This document shows positions 1 to 7,437 of a stretch of DNA of 64,000 nucleotides, one piece after another; within the stretch, counting starts at the first letter, position 1; each line of letters starts with the position of its first letter. The stretch spans positions 1 through 64,000 of the forward strand of contig DYEO01000085.1 of NCBI GenBank assembly GCA_020725665.1. Reading direction: 5' to 3'. The notes beneath the pieces are model-generated. The model was not told the DNA's origin. It saw only the letters and a program-made list of their open reading frames with translations, and made no database searches. Position numbers and translations under genes: made by a program. The stretch comes from Dethiobacter sp. (lineage in GTDB: Bacteria; Bacillota; Dethiobacteria; DTU022; UBA8154).

Positions 1-22
1 ATTTAGTTTTTTATTCTTAAAT

Positions 23-68
23 AGCAAAAAAGCAGGCGGTTTTCCTGCTTCTTTGCTAATTTTTTTTA
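23..68 (+). terminator. Rho-independent terminator
   Basis: A 14-bp stem with one mismatch (arms 23-36 and 44-57, 7-nt loop) is followed by a run of T. It ends a transcript arriving from left of the window. Confidence 0.8.
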
Positions 69-144
69 TTTTTTATTCAATCTATTTGCAAAAAGGGTGA
101 TTTTTATTGTGATTTAGTGTCAATTAAAGTGACTCGTAACAGGA

Positions 145-1743
145 TTGCTAACCGTAGCGAAATGGAAAGCTGTAGCTGCCGCCACGACTTTGAAAGCAAA
201 GCTTGTGGCAGTATGGGCATTGCTTGGCCCGAAGGGCTGGCTGGTGCTGGCCGGAGCTATTGCGGCTACAACAGCGGCATTGCGAACGATGAACAGAATT
301 ACTGCTCCAGTTGCGACACAAACTGCTCATTATAGCGACTATTTAGCAAATGTTGACAAATCTGCCCGGGACGCAGCCAAGGCGCAGGAGGAACTGGACA
401 ATGCTTTGAAAGACGCAGGCAAAGCGGCAGGCAAAAACATAATGGCTTTCGACCAGGTCCATCAGCTTCAGGAAAATATAGCTGGCGTGGGAGCAGATGT
501 TGCTGCTGCGATGGCTATGCCGGAGTTAACTATGCCTGCGATAGAAGCAATGGCCATGCCTGAAATAAAGATACCAGAAGTGAAACTGCCAGGGATAATG
601 GACGCAATGAAAACGGTATGGGAGGGGCCTATAGCATGGCTTAAGTCTAAATGGACTGAATTTACTACTTGGCTCGCTGAAACATGGGGCAGGATTAGAA
701 TTTGGGCGACTGAAACATGGACAGGTATCAAAACAGCGATCGAAACGCCGATTATGGCGGTGATTACTTGGCTACAAGTACAATGGATAACATTTTTAAC
801 TTGGTTAGTTGAAACATGGAGCAGGATTAGAGCTTGGGCTGGTGAGGTATGGGGCGCTATTAGACTTGCGATTGAGACGCCGATTGGAATAGCGATTACT
901 TGGTTACGTGGACAATGGAGCACATTTTCGGTTTGGCTTGCTGAAACATGGAATAGAATCAGGGCTGTGGCTAGTGAAGTATGGATCGGTATCGGAACGG
1001 CAATCAGTGCAGCGGTTGGAACTACAATTATTTGGCTACGAGAACAGTGGACAATTATTTCAACATGGCTTTTTGAAACATGGGACAAAATCAGAACTTT
1101 GGCAATTACGATCTGGAGCGGTGTTAGAACGGCGATTGAAACTCCGACCAGAACTGTAATTGCTTGGTTGCAGACACAGTGGAACACTATCAGCAGCACA
1201 TTGAGCCGTATCTGGGAAGGAATCAGGACACTGGCTAGGAACAAATGGGAAGGCGTCAGAGATATTATCCGAGGCGTCCTCAACAGCATTATCAGTCTCA
1301 TCAACCGGTTCATTCGTTTCTGGAACAGGCTTGAATTTCGAGTGCCATCGGTTACAGTGCCGTTTTTGGGCACTTTTGGCGGCTGGACTGTTCGAGTGCC
1401 GTCTCTCCCTGAAATCCCCGCATTGGCCAAGGGCGGCATTGTCACTAATCCGACCCTGGCAATGATCGGCGAAGCAGGTCCGGAGGCGGTGCTTCCGCTA
1501 CGTCGCGGCGCTCCAGGCGTGGATGCTATAGCGGATGCTATTGGCAAGGCGGCGTATGCAGCAGTCTATGCTGCCATGCGCGACGCCATCCGTGTGGCCC
1601 GTGTTGAGCAGGGCGGTCAGAACCAGCGGCAGGAAGTGGTGCTGGAGGTTGACGGCACACGGATTGGCCGTGCAGTACTGCCGGCGCTGATCCGCGAAGG
1701 CCAGCGGCTGGGCGTGCCCATAGTCCGGTTGGCGGAGGTGTAG
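145..1743 (+). CDS. Phage tail tape-measure protein, probably 5'-truncated
   Basis: Tape-measure proteins span the tail tube and set tail length. The C-terminal part (residues 425-450) carries the AKGGIVTNPTLAMIGEAGPE signature common at the end of these proteins, followed by VLPL. Residues 165-384 form five 44-residue repeats. Residues 20-50 are hydrophobic. The 532-residue length is short for the family, and the only start near the 5' end is TTG at 145 with a poor ribosome binding site just after a stop at 130, so the N-terminus is probably lost. No tail neighbours (tail tube, baseplate) follow; a terminator lies 40 bp downstream. Likely a non-functional or orphan remnant. Confidence 0.72.
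   Translation: MLTVAKWKAVAAATTLKAKLVAVWALLGPKGWLVLAGAIAATTAALRTMNRITAPVATQTAHYSDYLANVDKSARDAAKAQEELDNALKDAGKAAGKNIMAFDQVHQLQENIAGVGADVAAAMAMPELTMPAIEAMAMPEIKIPEVKLPGIMDAMKTVWEGPIAWLKSKWTEFTTWLAETWGRIRIWATETWTGIKTAIETPIMAVITWLQVQWITFLTWLVETWSRIRAWAGEVWGAIRLAIETPIGIAITWLRGQWSTFSVWLAETWNRIRAVASEVWIGIGTAISAAVGTTIIWLREQWTIISTWLFETWDKIRTLAITIWSGVRTAIETPTRTVIAWLQTQWNTISSTLSRIWEGIRTLARNKWEGVRDIIRGVLNSIISLINRFIRFWNRLEFRVPSVTVPFLGTFGGWTVRVPSLPEIPALAKGGIVTNPTLAMIGEAGPEAVLPLRRGAPGVDAIADAIGKAAYAAVYAAMRDAIRVARVEQGGQNQRQEVVLEVDGTRIGRAVLPALIREGQRLGVPIVRLAEV
637..1296 (+). repeat. Five tandem 132-bp coding repeats in the tape-measure gene
   Basis: Encoded residues 165-208, 209-252, 253-296, 297-340 and 341-384 align without gaps as 44-residue units. 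Each unit divides into four 11-residue blocks, three of which begin with Trp (WLxxxWxxIxx pattern) and one with AIETPI. The fifth unit is the most diverged. An 11-residue aromatic periodicity is a known feature of tape-measure proteins. Confidence 0.85.
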
Positions 1744-1783
1744 GCGTACCAGATTTTTGTCCATGTAACAATCCTCCTTGCTT

Positions 1784-1813
1784 GCCGGGCGCTTTGCCCG
1801 GCATTTTCTTTTT
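1784..1813 (+). terminator. Terminator after tape-measure gene
   Basis: Perfect GCCGGGC/GCCCGGC stem with a GCTTT loop, followed by ATTTTCTTTTT. Confidence 0.8.
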
Positions 1814-1814
1814 A

Positions 1815-2075
1815 GCCAGGCGTAATCTTACCGATGAGCAGCGGCTTCTGGTGCTTGGGCGGATGTATGAGAGGAAAAAGAAGAGCAGAGAGCAAAACTT
1901 GAAACAAGCTCCGAAGGGTCAAATTGACCCTTCTGGAATTGGTAGACAAGAAAAAATGGGTCAAAGTGACCCATTTTCTACAGAAAGAACTTCTAAACAA
2001 ATAGCTATCATTGCTGGTGTTGGTGAAAAGACCGTCCGTCGGGCCGCCGAGTTTGCGAAGTTTGAAGCACCTTGA
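1815..2075 (+). pseudogene. Fragment of a ParB-like / HTH protein
   Basis: The reading frame gives a motif near its start (RNLTDEQRLLVLGRMYE), a variable region containing two GQ(I/S)DP motifs, and an HTH-like end (QIAIIAGVGEKTVRRAAEFA). This order is seen in ParB-like DNA-binding proteins of plasmids and prophages. There is no proper start: the frame runs out of the upstream terminator. It stops after the HTH where the family normally continues. Called a decayed fragment; exact function cannot be told. Confidence 0.5.
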
Positions 2076-2743
2076 GCAGCTCGCGCACGCGGGAGAGTTG
2101 CTTCAAAAGTTGCAGCGGTGCTACTTTTGATTTTTGAGCGGAGGCGGTGGGGTGTAGTGTTCAACCAGTCAAAGACGTAGTTTCAGATATAACGGAAAAC
2201 TTGCCGGAAAATCTAAAAGCCGCCGACTTGCCGAGCACGCGCGCGAGGCTTAACCGAAGGGTCAAATTGACCCTTTGGGAGTATTTCCAGAATCAGGTTG
2301 TAAATCTTTACAACCTGATTCTTCCAGCCAGTTTAAAACAGTTGGATGTGTTATCCCCAACACCTTCGCGATTCGGGGGGGGTGCTCCATTTCTGCTGAT
2401 GTAACTCCTTAGCTTTCTCTTGCTTCCATTCCTTTGGCAGGTAACGCATCATCATTAAAATTAATTAAATACATTCTTATCATAAGTAAATTTCTCACGG
2501 ATATATACAAGTAAAATACAAGTAAAGGTTCAGCAAACATCCCGCGCACGCGGGAAGTGAAGGCAGGTGTTGCATTTGCAACATCTGAATTTTCTATGTG
2601 TGCAGTTCGTGCATGTGGGAAGTGGAGGATTTTTTATTAGTAACAGCGGTGTTACTATTATGTTGCAGCTCGTGCACGCGCGGGGAAGAGTTGCGAATTT
2701 TCAGGTGCGGAATTTTCCGCACCTGCAGTTGCAGCGGTGCAAC
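1916..2743. repeat. Cluster of short perfect palindromes and GC-rich motifs
   Basis: Palindromes: GGGTCAAATTGACCC at 1916-1930 and again at 2259-2273 (within a 22-bp identical block); AAAATGGGTCA arms at 1953-1977; 16-bp arms at 2289-2322; TGTTGCA arms at 2568-2583; 11-bp arms at 2702-2725. Three stems share the loop GCGG: 2105-2128, 2639-2656 and 2728-2743. Between them a degenerate motif around TCGYGCAYGYGGGAAG recurs near 2081, 2540, 2607 and 2667. No intact gene covers 2076-2745. Function unknown. Confidence 0.7.
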
Positions 2744-2745
2744 CA

Positions 2746-2919
2746 TTAAAATCCTAAATCTTCACCAACCAACAGCCGGTTTAGTTCGGATTCGGAGATG
2801 CGCCAAACATCGCCCAGTTTAACAGCGTTTACTTTTCCTTCCCTGATCCACTTGTATATTGTCCTTATGTTTAGTTTTAGCTTGTCTGAAACCTCTTTTG
2901 GTGTGTAGTAATTCTCCAT
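2746..2919 (-). CDS. Excisionase-family HTH DNA-binding protein (57 aa)
   Basis: The translation begins MENYYTPKEVSDKLKLNIRT and continues with IYKWIREGKVNAVKLGDVWR, the typical MerR-like/excisionase HTH that binds DNA at att sites or promoters. The length (57 residues) fits the family. An AAAGGAGG ribosome binding site precedes the ATG. It is transcribed divergently from the unknown gene at 3056 across a shared promoter region with repeated operators, suggesting control of both. The nearby integrase fits an excision-control role. Could instead be a simple small repressor. Confidence 0.8.
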   Translation of the reverse strand: MENYYTPKEVSDKLKLNIRTIYKWIREGKVNAVKLGDVWRISESELNRLLVGEDLGF

Positions 2920-2940
2920 TGTTAGGCCTCCTTTCCTATT

Positions 2941-2969
2941 ATGTTACCATACATTACACCAAGTTTCAA
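2941..2969 (-). promoter_or_regulatory. Promoter of the excisionase-like gene
   Basis: On the minus strand TTGAAA (2969-2964) and TAACAT (2946-2941) are separated by 17 bp. The -10 lies at the edge of the first operator-like repeat. Confidence 0.5.
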
Positions 2970-3039
2970 TATAATACTTGACACAGTCAAAATTAGTATG
3001 TTATATTAAAATTAAGTAGGTTACACTACATTACACAAA
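2943..3039. repeat. Operator-like direct repeat pair
   Basis: Two 20-bp copies, 2943-2962 and 3020-3039, share GTTAC-NN-TACATTACAC. One covers the minus-strand promoter, the other lies between the plus-strand -10 and its ribosome binding site, as expected for a shared regulator of a divergent pair. Confidence 0.55.
2978..3007 (+). promoter_or_regulatory. Sigma-A promoter of the gene at 3056
   Basis: TTGACA at 2978-2983, then TTATAT at 3001-3006 (17-bp spacing) or TATATT at 3002-3007 (18-bp spacing). Confidence 0.7.
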
Positions 3040-3055
3040 GGAGGAAGAAAAAAAA

Positions 3056-3820
3056 ATGCAAGAGTACACCATCACCAGGGACGGGCTGCGGGACTTACAT
3101 TTCCGGGGGGAACTGCTGGCGCAGGTTAACAACCGCTATACTGCCGGGAGGGAAGCGACACGATGGTATGAGCTGGCACTGTACCGGACTGCGGACGGGC
3201 GTTATGTTGTTGTTGAAGAGACTTATAATTCCTTGCGGCAAGGTGAAGGGAGCGAGCGCGGCGCGGTAGTATGTGCAGACGCGCGGGCGGTCGTCGAGGC
3301 ATTAAGCCTGGGCGAAGACGGCCTGCCGGACTTAGATAAGGAGCTGCTTCAGGAAGCGGCGAAAGTGGACACGCGCTTTGCGGGTTCGGCGGCTGTGAAC
3401 AGAGAAAACGGCAAAAGAATTGTTATGCTCATCGGAAATGGACATGAATGTAATCTCTCACTGGACGGCGAACTTGAAAGTCATTACCGCGCCAGCAAGG
3501 GCCACGCCCGCATACTGACCGGCTGCGACAATGACGAAAACTATCAGAGAACAAAAAAGGCTGCGGAAGCTTTGGAGCGATTCACGGCAACCCTGACCCA
3601 AAAACAAAAAAAATTATACAATGCGTTTAACGACCTAAGAAATGACAACAGGGAAGCGTTTCAGAAAGAGCTTTTCATCCAGGGATTCTTCACCGGCCTG
3701 ACGTATGCGGGGGAATTGCTGCTGAGGGGGCAGGTGGAAAAAATGAAGATAGAGGCGGTGCCGGAGGAGGGACAGCTTACCGACTTGACTGGGGCGGTCC
3801 GCTTTGAGAATAAACAATAG
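3056..3820 (+). CDS. Hypothetical protein of the integrated element (254 aa)
   Basis: Not recognised. The product is soluble and mixed alpha/beta in appearance, with no signal peptide, membrane segment or cysteine cluster. The start ATG has an AAAGGAGG ribosome binding site (3037-3044) and a strong promoter upstream. It is the first gene of the element's rightward transcript, ahead of the integrase, and shares a control region with the excisionase-like gene. The frame stops at TAG (3818-3820) but stays open for 38 more codons. It could be an element-encoded regulatory or accessory protein; no function is assigned. Confidence 0.75.
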   Translation: MQEYTITRDGLRDLHFRGELLAQVNNRYTAGREATRWYELALYRTADGRYVVVEETYNSLRQGEGSERGAVVCADARAVVEALSLGEDGLPDLDKELLQEAAKVDTRFAGSAAVNRENGKRIVMLIGNGHECNLSLDGELESHYRASKGHARILTGCDNDENYQRTKKAAEALERFTATLTQKQKKLYNAFNDLRNDNREAFQKELFIQGFFTGLTYAGELLLRGQVEKMKIEAVPEEGQLTDLTGAVRFENKQ

Positions 3821-3937
3821 CCCCGGCCAGAAAAACCACCTTCACGAAAACATATTCCTGAAAGCGTAAAAGTGGAAAGCTTGCTGATGGCATTCGAGGC
3901 ACAGGAGGAGTATGTGCTGCAGGGCAAACCTGATTAG
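3821..3937 (+). other. In-frame open extension after a TAG stop
   Basis: Directly after the TAG at 3818 the same frame stays open for 38 codons, ending with TAG at 3935-3937. The tail reads coding-like (VESLLMAFEAQEEYVLQGK). It may be the original C-terminus cut by a nonsense mutation, or a short separate peptide from ATG 3887. No ribosome binding site is clear. Confidence 0.35.
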
Positions 3938-4051
3938 GTAACAAGCATGCACAGCCGCTAAACCTTGAGTTTAGCGGCCATTATTTTTATGTGTGCGCCT
4001 ATTGTGTGCAGAGTTTGTTTGAGTTATAATAAAGAAAAAGGAGGTGCTTTA

Positions 4052-5173
4052 ATGGCTGGGCAAATAATCCCACGTGGTGAAAGGACATGGCTGGTGCGTG
4101 TTTACCTGGGCCTGGACGCGGAAGGCAAAAGAAAATACCACAATAAGACCATTCACGGCACCAAAAAAGACGCGCAGAAGTATTTAAACAAAGTCCTGCT
4201 GGAGCGGGACACGACCGGCTTTATGGAGCCGTCAAGAGAGTTACTTTTTGCTTATCTGTTGCGGTGGCTGGACACGGTGGCAAAGCCGCGGGTGGCGGCC
4301 AAGACGTTCCAAAGCTATCAAGACGTTGTTACCTGCTACCTGAAGGAACTTTATGACATACCCATTTCTAAGTTAAACCCCGCGGACGTCCAAAAGCATT
4401 ATAACGTACTGCTGGACAGGGGACTTTCACCCCGGACGGTGCGCTATGCGCATTCCGTGCTTCGGAGCGCACTAAACCAAGCGGTGAAGTGGAACCTGCT
4501 TTACCGAAACCCCTGCGATATGGTGGACCTGCCGAAGCAGCAGAAAAAAGAAATGCAGGTGCTTAACCCGAAGGAGGCGGCGGCGTTTATGGAAGCGGTC
4601 GTTTATTCCCCCTGGAAGGCGTTCTTCTCCCTATTGTTGGCAAGCGGCATGCGGCCTGGGGAGGCACTGGGCTTGAAGTGGCCGGACGTTGACTTTGACC
4701 AAGGCCGCGTCCACGTCCAGCGGGCGCTTTCACGAACAAAAGACGGCTGGAGGCTGGATGAACCGAAGACGGCCAGGAGCAGGCGGCAGATACCTTTACC
4801 GCGGACGGTACTGCATGACCTAAAAGAGCACAAGCGGCAGCAGGCGGCGGCGAAGCTGAAGAACCCTGATTACCAGGATCATGGGCTTGTCTTTACCAGC
4901 GAAAACGGAAACCCTGCAGACCTGCGCCATATAGTTAACCGGCACTTTAAACCCCTGCTGAAAGACGCGGGACTGCCCGACATCCGGCTTTACGACCTGC
5001 GCCATACCTGCGCGACATTACTCCTTATGGCAGGAGAGAACCCGAAGGTGGTTAGCGAGCGGCTGGGCCATGCTTCCGTTACCATGACTTTAGACACCTA
5101 TTCCCATGTGCTGCCCGATATGCAGGAGAAGGCAACAAAAAAGCTAGAGTTTATGCTTTTCAATGGAAGCTGA
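4052..5173 (+). CDS. int: Tyrosine recombinase / phage-type integrase
   Basis: Catalyses site-specific integration and excision. The 373-residue protein has the usual layout: an N-terminal arm-binding region, a SAM-like core-binding domain (about 60-150) and a catalytic domain (about 170-370). Catalytic residues are visible as Arg in SGMRPGEALGLKW, His/Arg in YDLRHTCATLL, the following GHASVTMT box and the nucleophile Tyr in DTYSHV. ATG 4052 is chosen because an AAAGGAGGTG ribosome binding site precedes it; the upstream in-frame codons from 3965 lack one. It ends 86 bp from the 3' end of tRNA-Leu, the probable attachment site. Full length and apparently intact. Confidence 0.92.
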   Translation: MAGQIIPRGERTWLVRVYLGLDAEGKRKYHNKTIHGTKKDAQKYLNKVLLERDTTGFMEPSRELLFAYLLRWLDTVAKPRVAAKTFQSYQDVVTCYLKELYDIPISKLNPADVQKHYNVLLDRGLSPRTVRYAHSVLRSALNQAVKWNLLYRNPCDMVDLPKQQKKEMQVLNPKEAAAFMEAVVYSPWKAFFSLLLASGMRPGEALGLKWPDVDFDQGRVHVQRALSRTKDGWRLDEPKTARSRRQIPLPRTVLHDLKEHKRQQAAAKLKNPDYQDHGLVFTSENGNPADLRHIVNRHFKPLLKDAGLPDIRLYDLRHTCATLLLMAGENPKVVSERLGHASVTMTLDTYSHVLPDMQEKATKKLEFMLFNGS

Positions 5174-5259
5174 AATTTGGCACACTATAGGCACACAAGG
5201 GCAAAAAAAAGAAGGCTTTTGGGAACCCTTACCAGGTGCTAAAACCCCCTTAAAATCGA

Positions 5260-5345
5260 TGGTGCCGAAGGTGGGACTCGAACCCACACGTACCAGGTAC
5301 GCTTGATTTTGAGTCAAGTGCGTCTGCCTATTCCGCCACTTCGGC
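5260..5345 (-). tRNA. tRNA-Leu (anticodon CAA)
   Basis: 86 nt including encoded CCA. Acceptor stem GCCGAAG/CTTCGGC, discriminator A, anticodon stem-loop CTTGA-CTCAAAA-TCAAG giving CAA, a variable arm of class II type, and T-arm GTGGG-TTCGAGT-CCCAC. The 3' end faces the integrase. Confidence 0.95.
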
Positions 5346-5363
5346 ATATATTACTATATGCTA

Positions 5364-5392
5364 ATATTAACAGAACGGGGAAGGAGTGTCAA
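5364..5392 (-). promoter_or_regulatory. Promoter of tRNA-Leu
   Basis: On the minus strand TTGACA (5392-5387) and TAATAT (5369-5364) with 17-bp spacing, 18 bp before the mature tRNA 5' end. Confidence 0.75.
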
Positions 5393-5487
5393 GATTGCCC
5401 GGGACGCAGCTGCGATCGCCGCACAGGGATAAATAAGACAAACCACAAGCTTAAAATGTCTTCATGTGGGTAAGTGAAGGTGTTGGC

Positions 5488-5518
5488 AGAATCAGGTTAT
5501 TGACGATTCTTTTTTTTT
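5488..5518 (+). terminator. Terminator-like hairpin
   Basis: AGAATC (5488-5493) pairs with GATTCT (5505-5510) followed by eight T. There is no plus-strand gene just upstream, so it may be a leader attenuator for the next gene or end an unseen short RNA. I saw no TPP riboswitch core in 5400-5585. Confidence 0.5.
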
Positions 5519-5585
5519 AAACTAAAATGATTTTAATACGTTTTATTTGGCATATATTTCTGCGTGAGGAAAGGGCGGAAATTAC

Positions 5586-5894
5586 ATGGCAATCCTTGAA
5601 ATCTCCATTGTACCCCTGGGTTCCGCTGCCACCGGAATTAGCGAATACGTGGCCGGCTGTCTGCAGGAGTTGGAAAAAAGTTGCGGAGACGTGCGTTATG
5701 AACTAACGGCTATGGGCACGATCATCGAGGGGGAACTGGATGTGATCCTGGCCATTGCCCGCAAAATGCATGAAGTACCTTTTCGGAAAGGTGCAAAAAG
5801 GGTGCTGACCACCCTGAGAATCGATGACCGCAGGGACATTATGGCCTCCATTGAACAGAAAAAGAGTTCCGTGCAGGCAAAATTGCCTCTGTAG
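5586..5894 (+). CDS. MTH1187-family thiamine-binding protein
   Basis: A 102-residue protein of the MTH1187/YkoF-like family (formerly DUF77), small ferredoxin-like folds that bind thiamine-type ligands or act in cofactor supply. The family hallmarks visible are the opening AILEISIVPLG, the central TAMGTIIEG and the tail VRF/KGAKRVLTTLRIDDRRD. Full length. A GGGCGG-like ribosome binding site lies before the ATG and a hairpin with a T-run lies 70 bp upstream. It stands alone, so its partner pathway cannot be read from context. Confidence 0.8.
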   Translation: MAILEISIVPLGSAATGISEYVAGCLQELEKSCGDVRYELTAMGTIIEGELDVILAIARKMHEVPFRKGAKRVLTTLRIDDRRDIMASIEQKKSSVQAKLPL

Positions 5895-6170
5895 TTGCAG
5901 CACAGCTTCCAGCCTTTAAAAATAGCAGAGAGAACCAGAGAAAATACCCGGTACTGGATGTAATGTTTTTATTAGTAGTACAGGTAATTTACGGGCAAAA
6001 CTGAATACTATATACAGAGAGGTATTTAAACCGGTATAACAGAAAAAGTGGAGACAAAGCGGGTAATGCATGATATAATGTGTAAAAAGTATTAAATGAT
6101 ATCATTTCTATTGTAAAATTAGTTTCGTTGGCTTATGTATGCCATATTATATTTGAGAGCTGGTGATATT

Positions 6171-6644
6171 GTGAAATACCTGATTACCAGAAAATCAAAG
6201 AAGCTGACGAAAAACCTCAACAATAAAAAGTTTGAGATTGTTATCCCTGAAAACCAGATGATTGAAGTTGCCTATAAAACAACAGCGGGTCAGGAGAAAA
6301 AAGAACAAATTATTGGAGCCTATGTTTATTTAAAGATGGGGGAAAACGTATTTCCCTCCATCGTGGAATTTTCAGGTGATGAAGTGGAAATCATCGGAGA
6401 GGTTATAGATAAAAACGACCTGCTGGAAAAGGCCACTATTGCGGGGAGGATGTTTTTCGTCAACGGAGAAATCTGCACCTGTCAGGAATTTGTGGCGGCG
6501 ATCAGCGAAACCGGTTATGAGAACTTTACTATATTAAATAACAATGAGAACATGTTGCGTGTAACCACAGGTCGCCGCAATATGTTAACTGCTAAACACA
6601 TTACTAAAAATCCGGGAAAATCTGTTCTGACAATAGCCTTTTGA
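6171..6644 (+). CDS. Hypothetical protein (157 aa)
   Basis: Not recognised. The predicted product is soluble, beta-rich and lysine-rich at the N-terminus (KYLITRKSKKLTKNLNNKK), with one Cys pair (GEICTCQEF). Start GTG 6171 follows GAGAGCTGG; an in-frame ATG at 6135 has no ribosome binding site. The surrounding DNA (5900-6170 and 6645-6770) is AT-rich with no other gene seen. Confidence 0.6.
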   Translation: MKYLITRKSKKLTKNLNNKKFEIVIPENQMIEVAYKTTAGQEKKEQIIGAYVYLKMGENVFPSIVEFSGDEVEIIGEVIDKNDLLEKATIAGRMFFVNGEICTCQEFVAAISETGYENFTILNNNENMLRVTTGRRNMLTAKHITKNPGKSVLTIAF

Positions 6645-6725
6645 TTTATTATTCTGAGGTTTGGTTCTTTTTAATCGGTACTTACGCAGGCAGTTGGACT
6701 ATATTTTATAAATAGTTTAACCTTT

Positions 6726-6769
6726 TCACCCCGCTGGAATATAATATTGTACTTATATTGGCGGGGTGA
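6726..6769 (+). promoter_or_regulatory. Inverted repeat overlapping a ribosome binding site
   Basis: TCACCCCGC (6726-6734) is perfectly complementary to GCGGGGTGA (6761-6769). The second arm contains the only Shine-Dalgarno-like sequence of the small gene starting at 6776, so the stem could hide it. Confidence 0.45.
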
Positions 6770-6775
6770 TCTGCT

Positions 6776-6940
6776 TTGAGAAGACAACGGATGTCTTTTT
6801 TCCAAAAAAGCGGGGGCGTAATCATTGCCGTAGCCGGTCTAATCCTGATTGTTAAAACATTGCCGCTTTATCTCTGGCCGCTGCTGTTGGGATTGTTGCT
6901 GATCTGGCTTGGCTGGCGTCTTTATGCGGTAAACTATTAA
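6776..6940 (+). CDS. Small two-helix membrane protein (54 aa)
   Basis: Translation starts at TTG 6776 after GCGGGGTGAT. Two hydrophobic segments (about residues 14-28 and 31-47) flank a short turn, with WPLLLGLLLIWLGW in the second. This resembles the N-terminal membrane part of LiaI/LiaF-type or DUF5668 proteins, which sit in the cytoplasmic membrane. No such soluble domain follows here. An internal ATG at 6791 is an alternative start. The gene lies directly before spoVM. Confidence 0.6.
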   Translation: MRRQRMSFFQKSGGVIIAVAGLILIVKTLPLYLWPLLLGLLLIWLGWRLYAVNY

Positions 6941-6990
6941 AAAAGTTTACGCTCTCAACCCTGCGCAAACTTTTTAAGGAGGTTAAAAAA

Positions 6991-7068
6991 ATGAATTTTT
7001 ACGTTATTAAGGTACCCCGTTTTATCAGTTTCCTTTTAAAAGGACTCCTGGGGAAAAAGAACAAGTAA
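6991..7068 (+). CDS. spoVM: Stage V sporulation protein SpoVM (25 aa)
   Basis: A 25-residue amphipathic peptide starting MNFYVIKVPRFISFLLKGLL, matching the SpoVM pattern (MKFYTIKLPKFLGGIVRAML in Bacillus, recalled from knowledge). SpoVM senses positive curvature of the forespore membrane and anchors SpoIVA for coat and cortex assembly. A TAAGGAGG ribosome binding site precedes the ATG. The next gene is rpmB on the opposite strand, the same neighbour as in Bacillus subtilis, which supports the call. The sequence lacks the acidic C-terminal residue of the Bacillus peptide and ends in lysines. Confidence 0.9.
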   Translation: MNFYVIKVPRFISFLLKGLLGKKNK

Positions 7069-7088
7069 AAAGATTTTCCGAAAGGCTT

Positions 7089-7280
7089 TCAGATGGCACG
7101 CTTTACTTTGCCTGCCTTCAGACAGCGGGTGCAGACCTTAATACGCTGTGGAGTCCCATCGATCAAGGCCCTGATTTTTTGAATGTTTGGTTTCCAGCTG
7201 CGCTTTGTCCTGATGTGTGAATGGCTGAGCATAAAGCCGCTGGATTTTTCTTTTCCGCAGATCTGGCACTTCCCGGACAT
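7089..7280 (-). CDS. rpmB: 50S ribosomal protein L28
   Basis: A 63-residue L28 beginning MSGKCQICGKEKSSGF, with the HSHIRTKRSWKPNIQKIRAL core and a C-terminal CTRCLKAGKV. The CxxC...CxxC pattern marks the zinc-binding form. Start at ATG 7280, with GGAGGAGG upstream on the minus strand; the longer in-frame start has none. Convergent with spoVM (20 bp apart), as in Bacillus. Confidence 0.93.
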   Translation of the reverse strand: MSGKCQICGKEKSSGFMLSHSHIRTKRSWKPNIQKIRALIDGTPQRIKVCTRCLKAGKVKRAI

Positions 7281-7437
7281 TTTTACACCTCCTCCAGCTA
7301 ACGGCACAAGCAAAATATAGTTTAACACATATTATTTTTAAAAACAAGGATTTTGTCCAATCTAAAAGCAGGAATTTTCTATTGGAGAGAAAAAATTATA
7401 TAGTATTATTCGAAATAATTTAGAGCAGGAGGACGCC

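Larger units (their letters stand above)
1..5259. mobile_element. Right end of a decayed integrated element (prophage-like) at tRNA-Leu
   Basis: A phage tape-measure fragment, a ParB-like fragment, an excisionase-like HTH protein, an unknown gene and a tyrosine integrase end 86 bp before the 3' end of tRNA-Leu. Integrase next to a tRNA 3' end is the usual arrangement for tRNA-targeted elements. The left boundary lies outside the window. Structural phage genes other than the tape-measure remnant are absent and a terminator sits directly before it, so the element looks deleted. Element type (phage or integrative plasmid) is inferred. Confidence 0.65.

Noticed and set aside
468..1547. A 359-codon frame antisense to the tape-measure gene
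   Set aside because: It arises from the regular 132-bp repeats on the other strand; no ribosome binding site or protein family features.
1916..2743. CRISPR array
   Set aside because: The palindromes differ in sequence and spacing; there are no regular spacers and no cas genes in the window.
3818..3820. TAG as a pyrrolysine codon
   Set aside because: No pyrrolysine genes or methylamine methyltransferase are in the window, and the protein is of no known Pyl family.
5400..5585. TPP riboswitch before the thiamine-binding-type gene
   Set aside because: No CTGAGA or matching second-helix motif; only a simple hairpin with a T-run is present.
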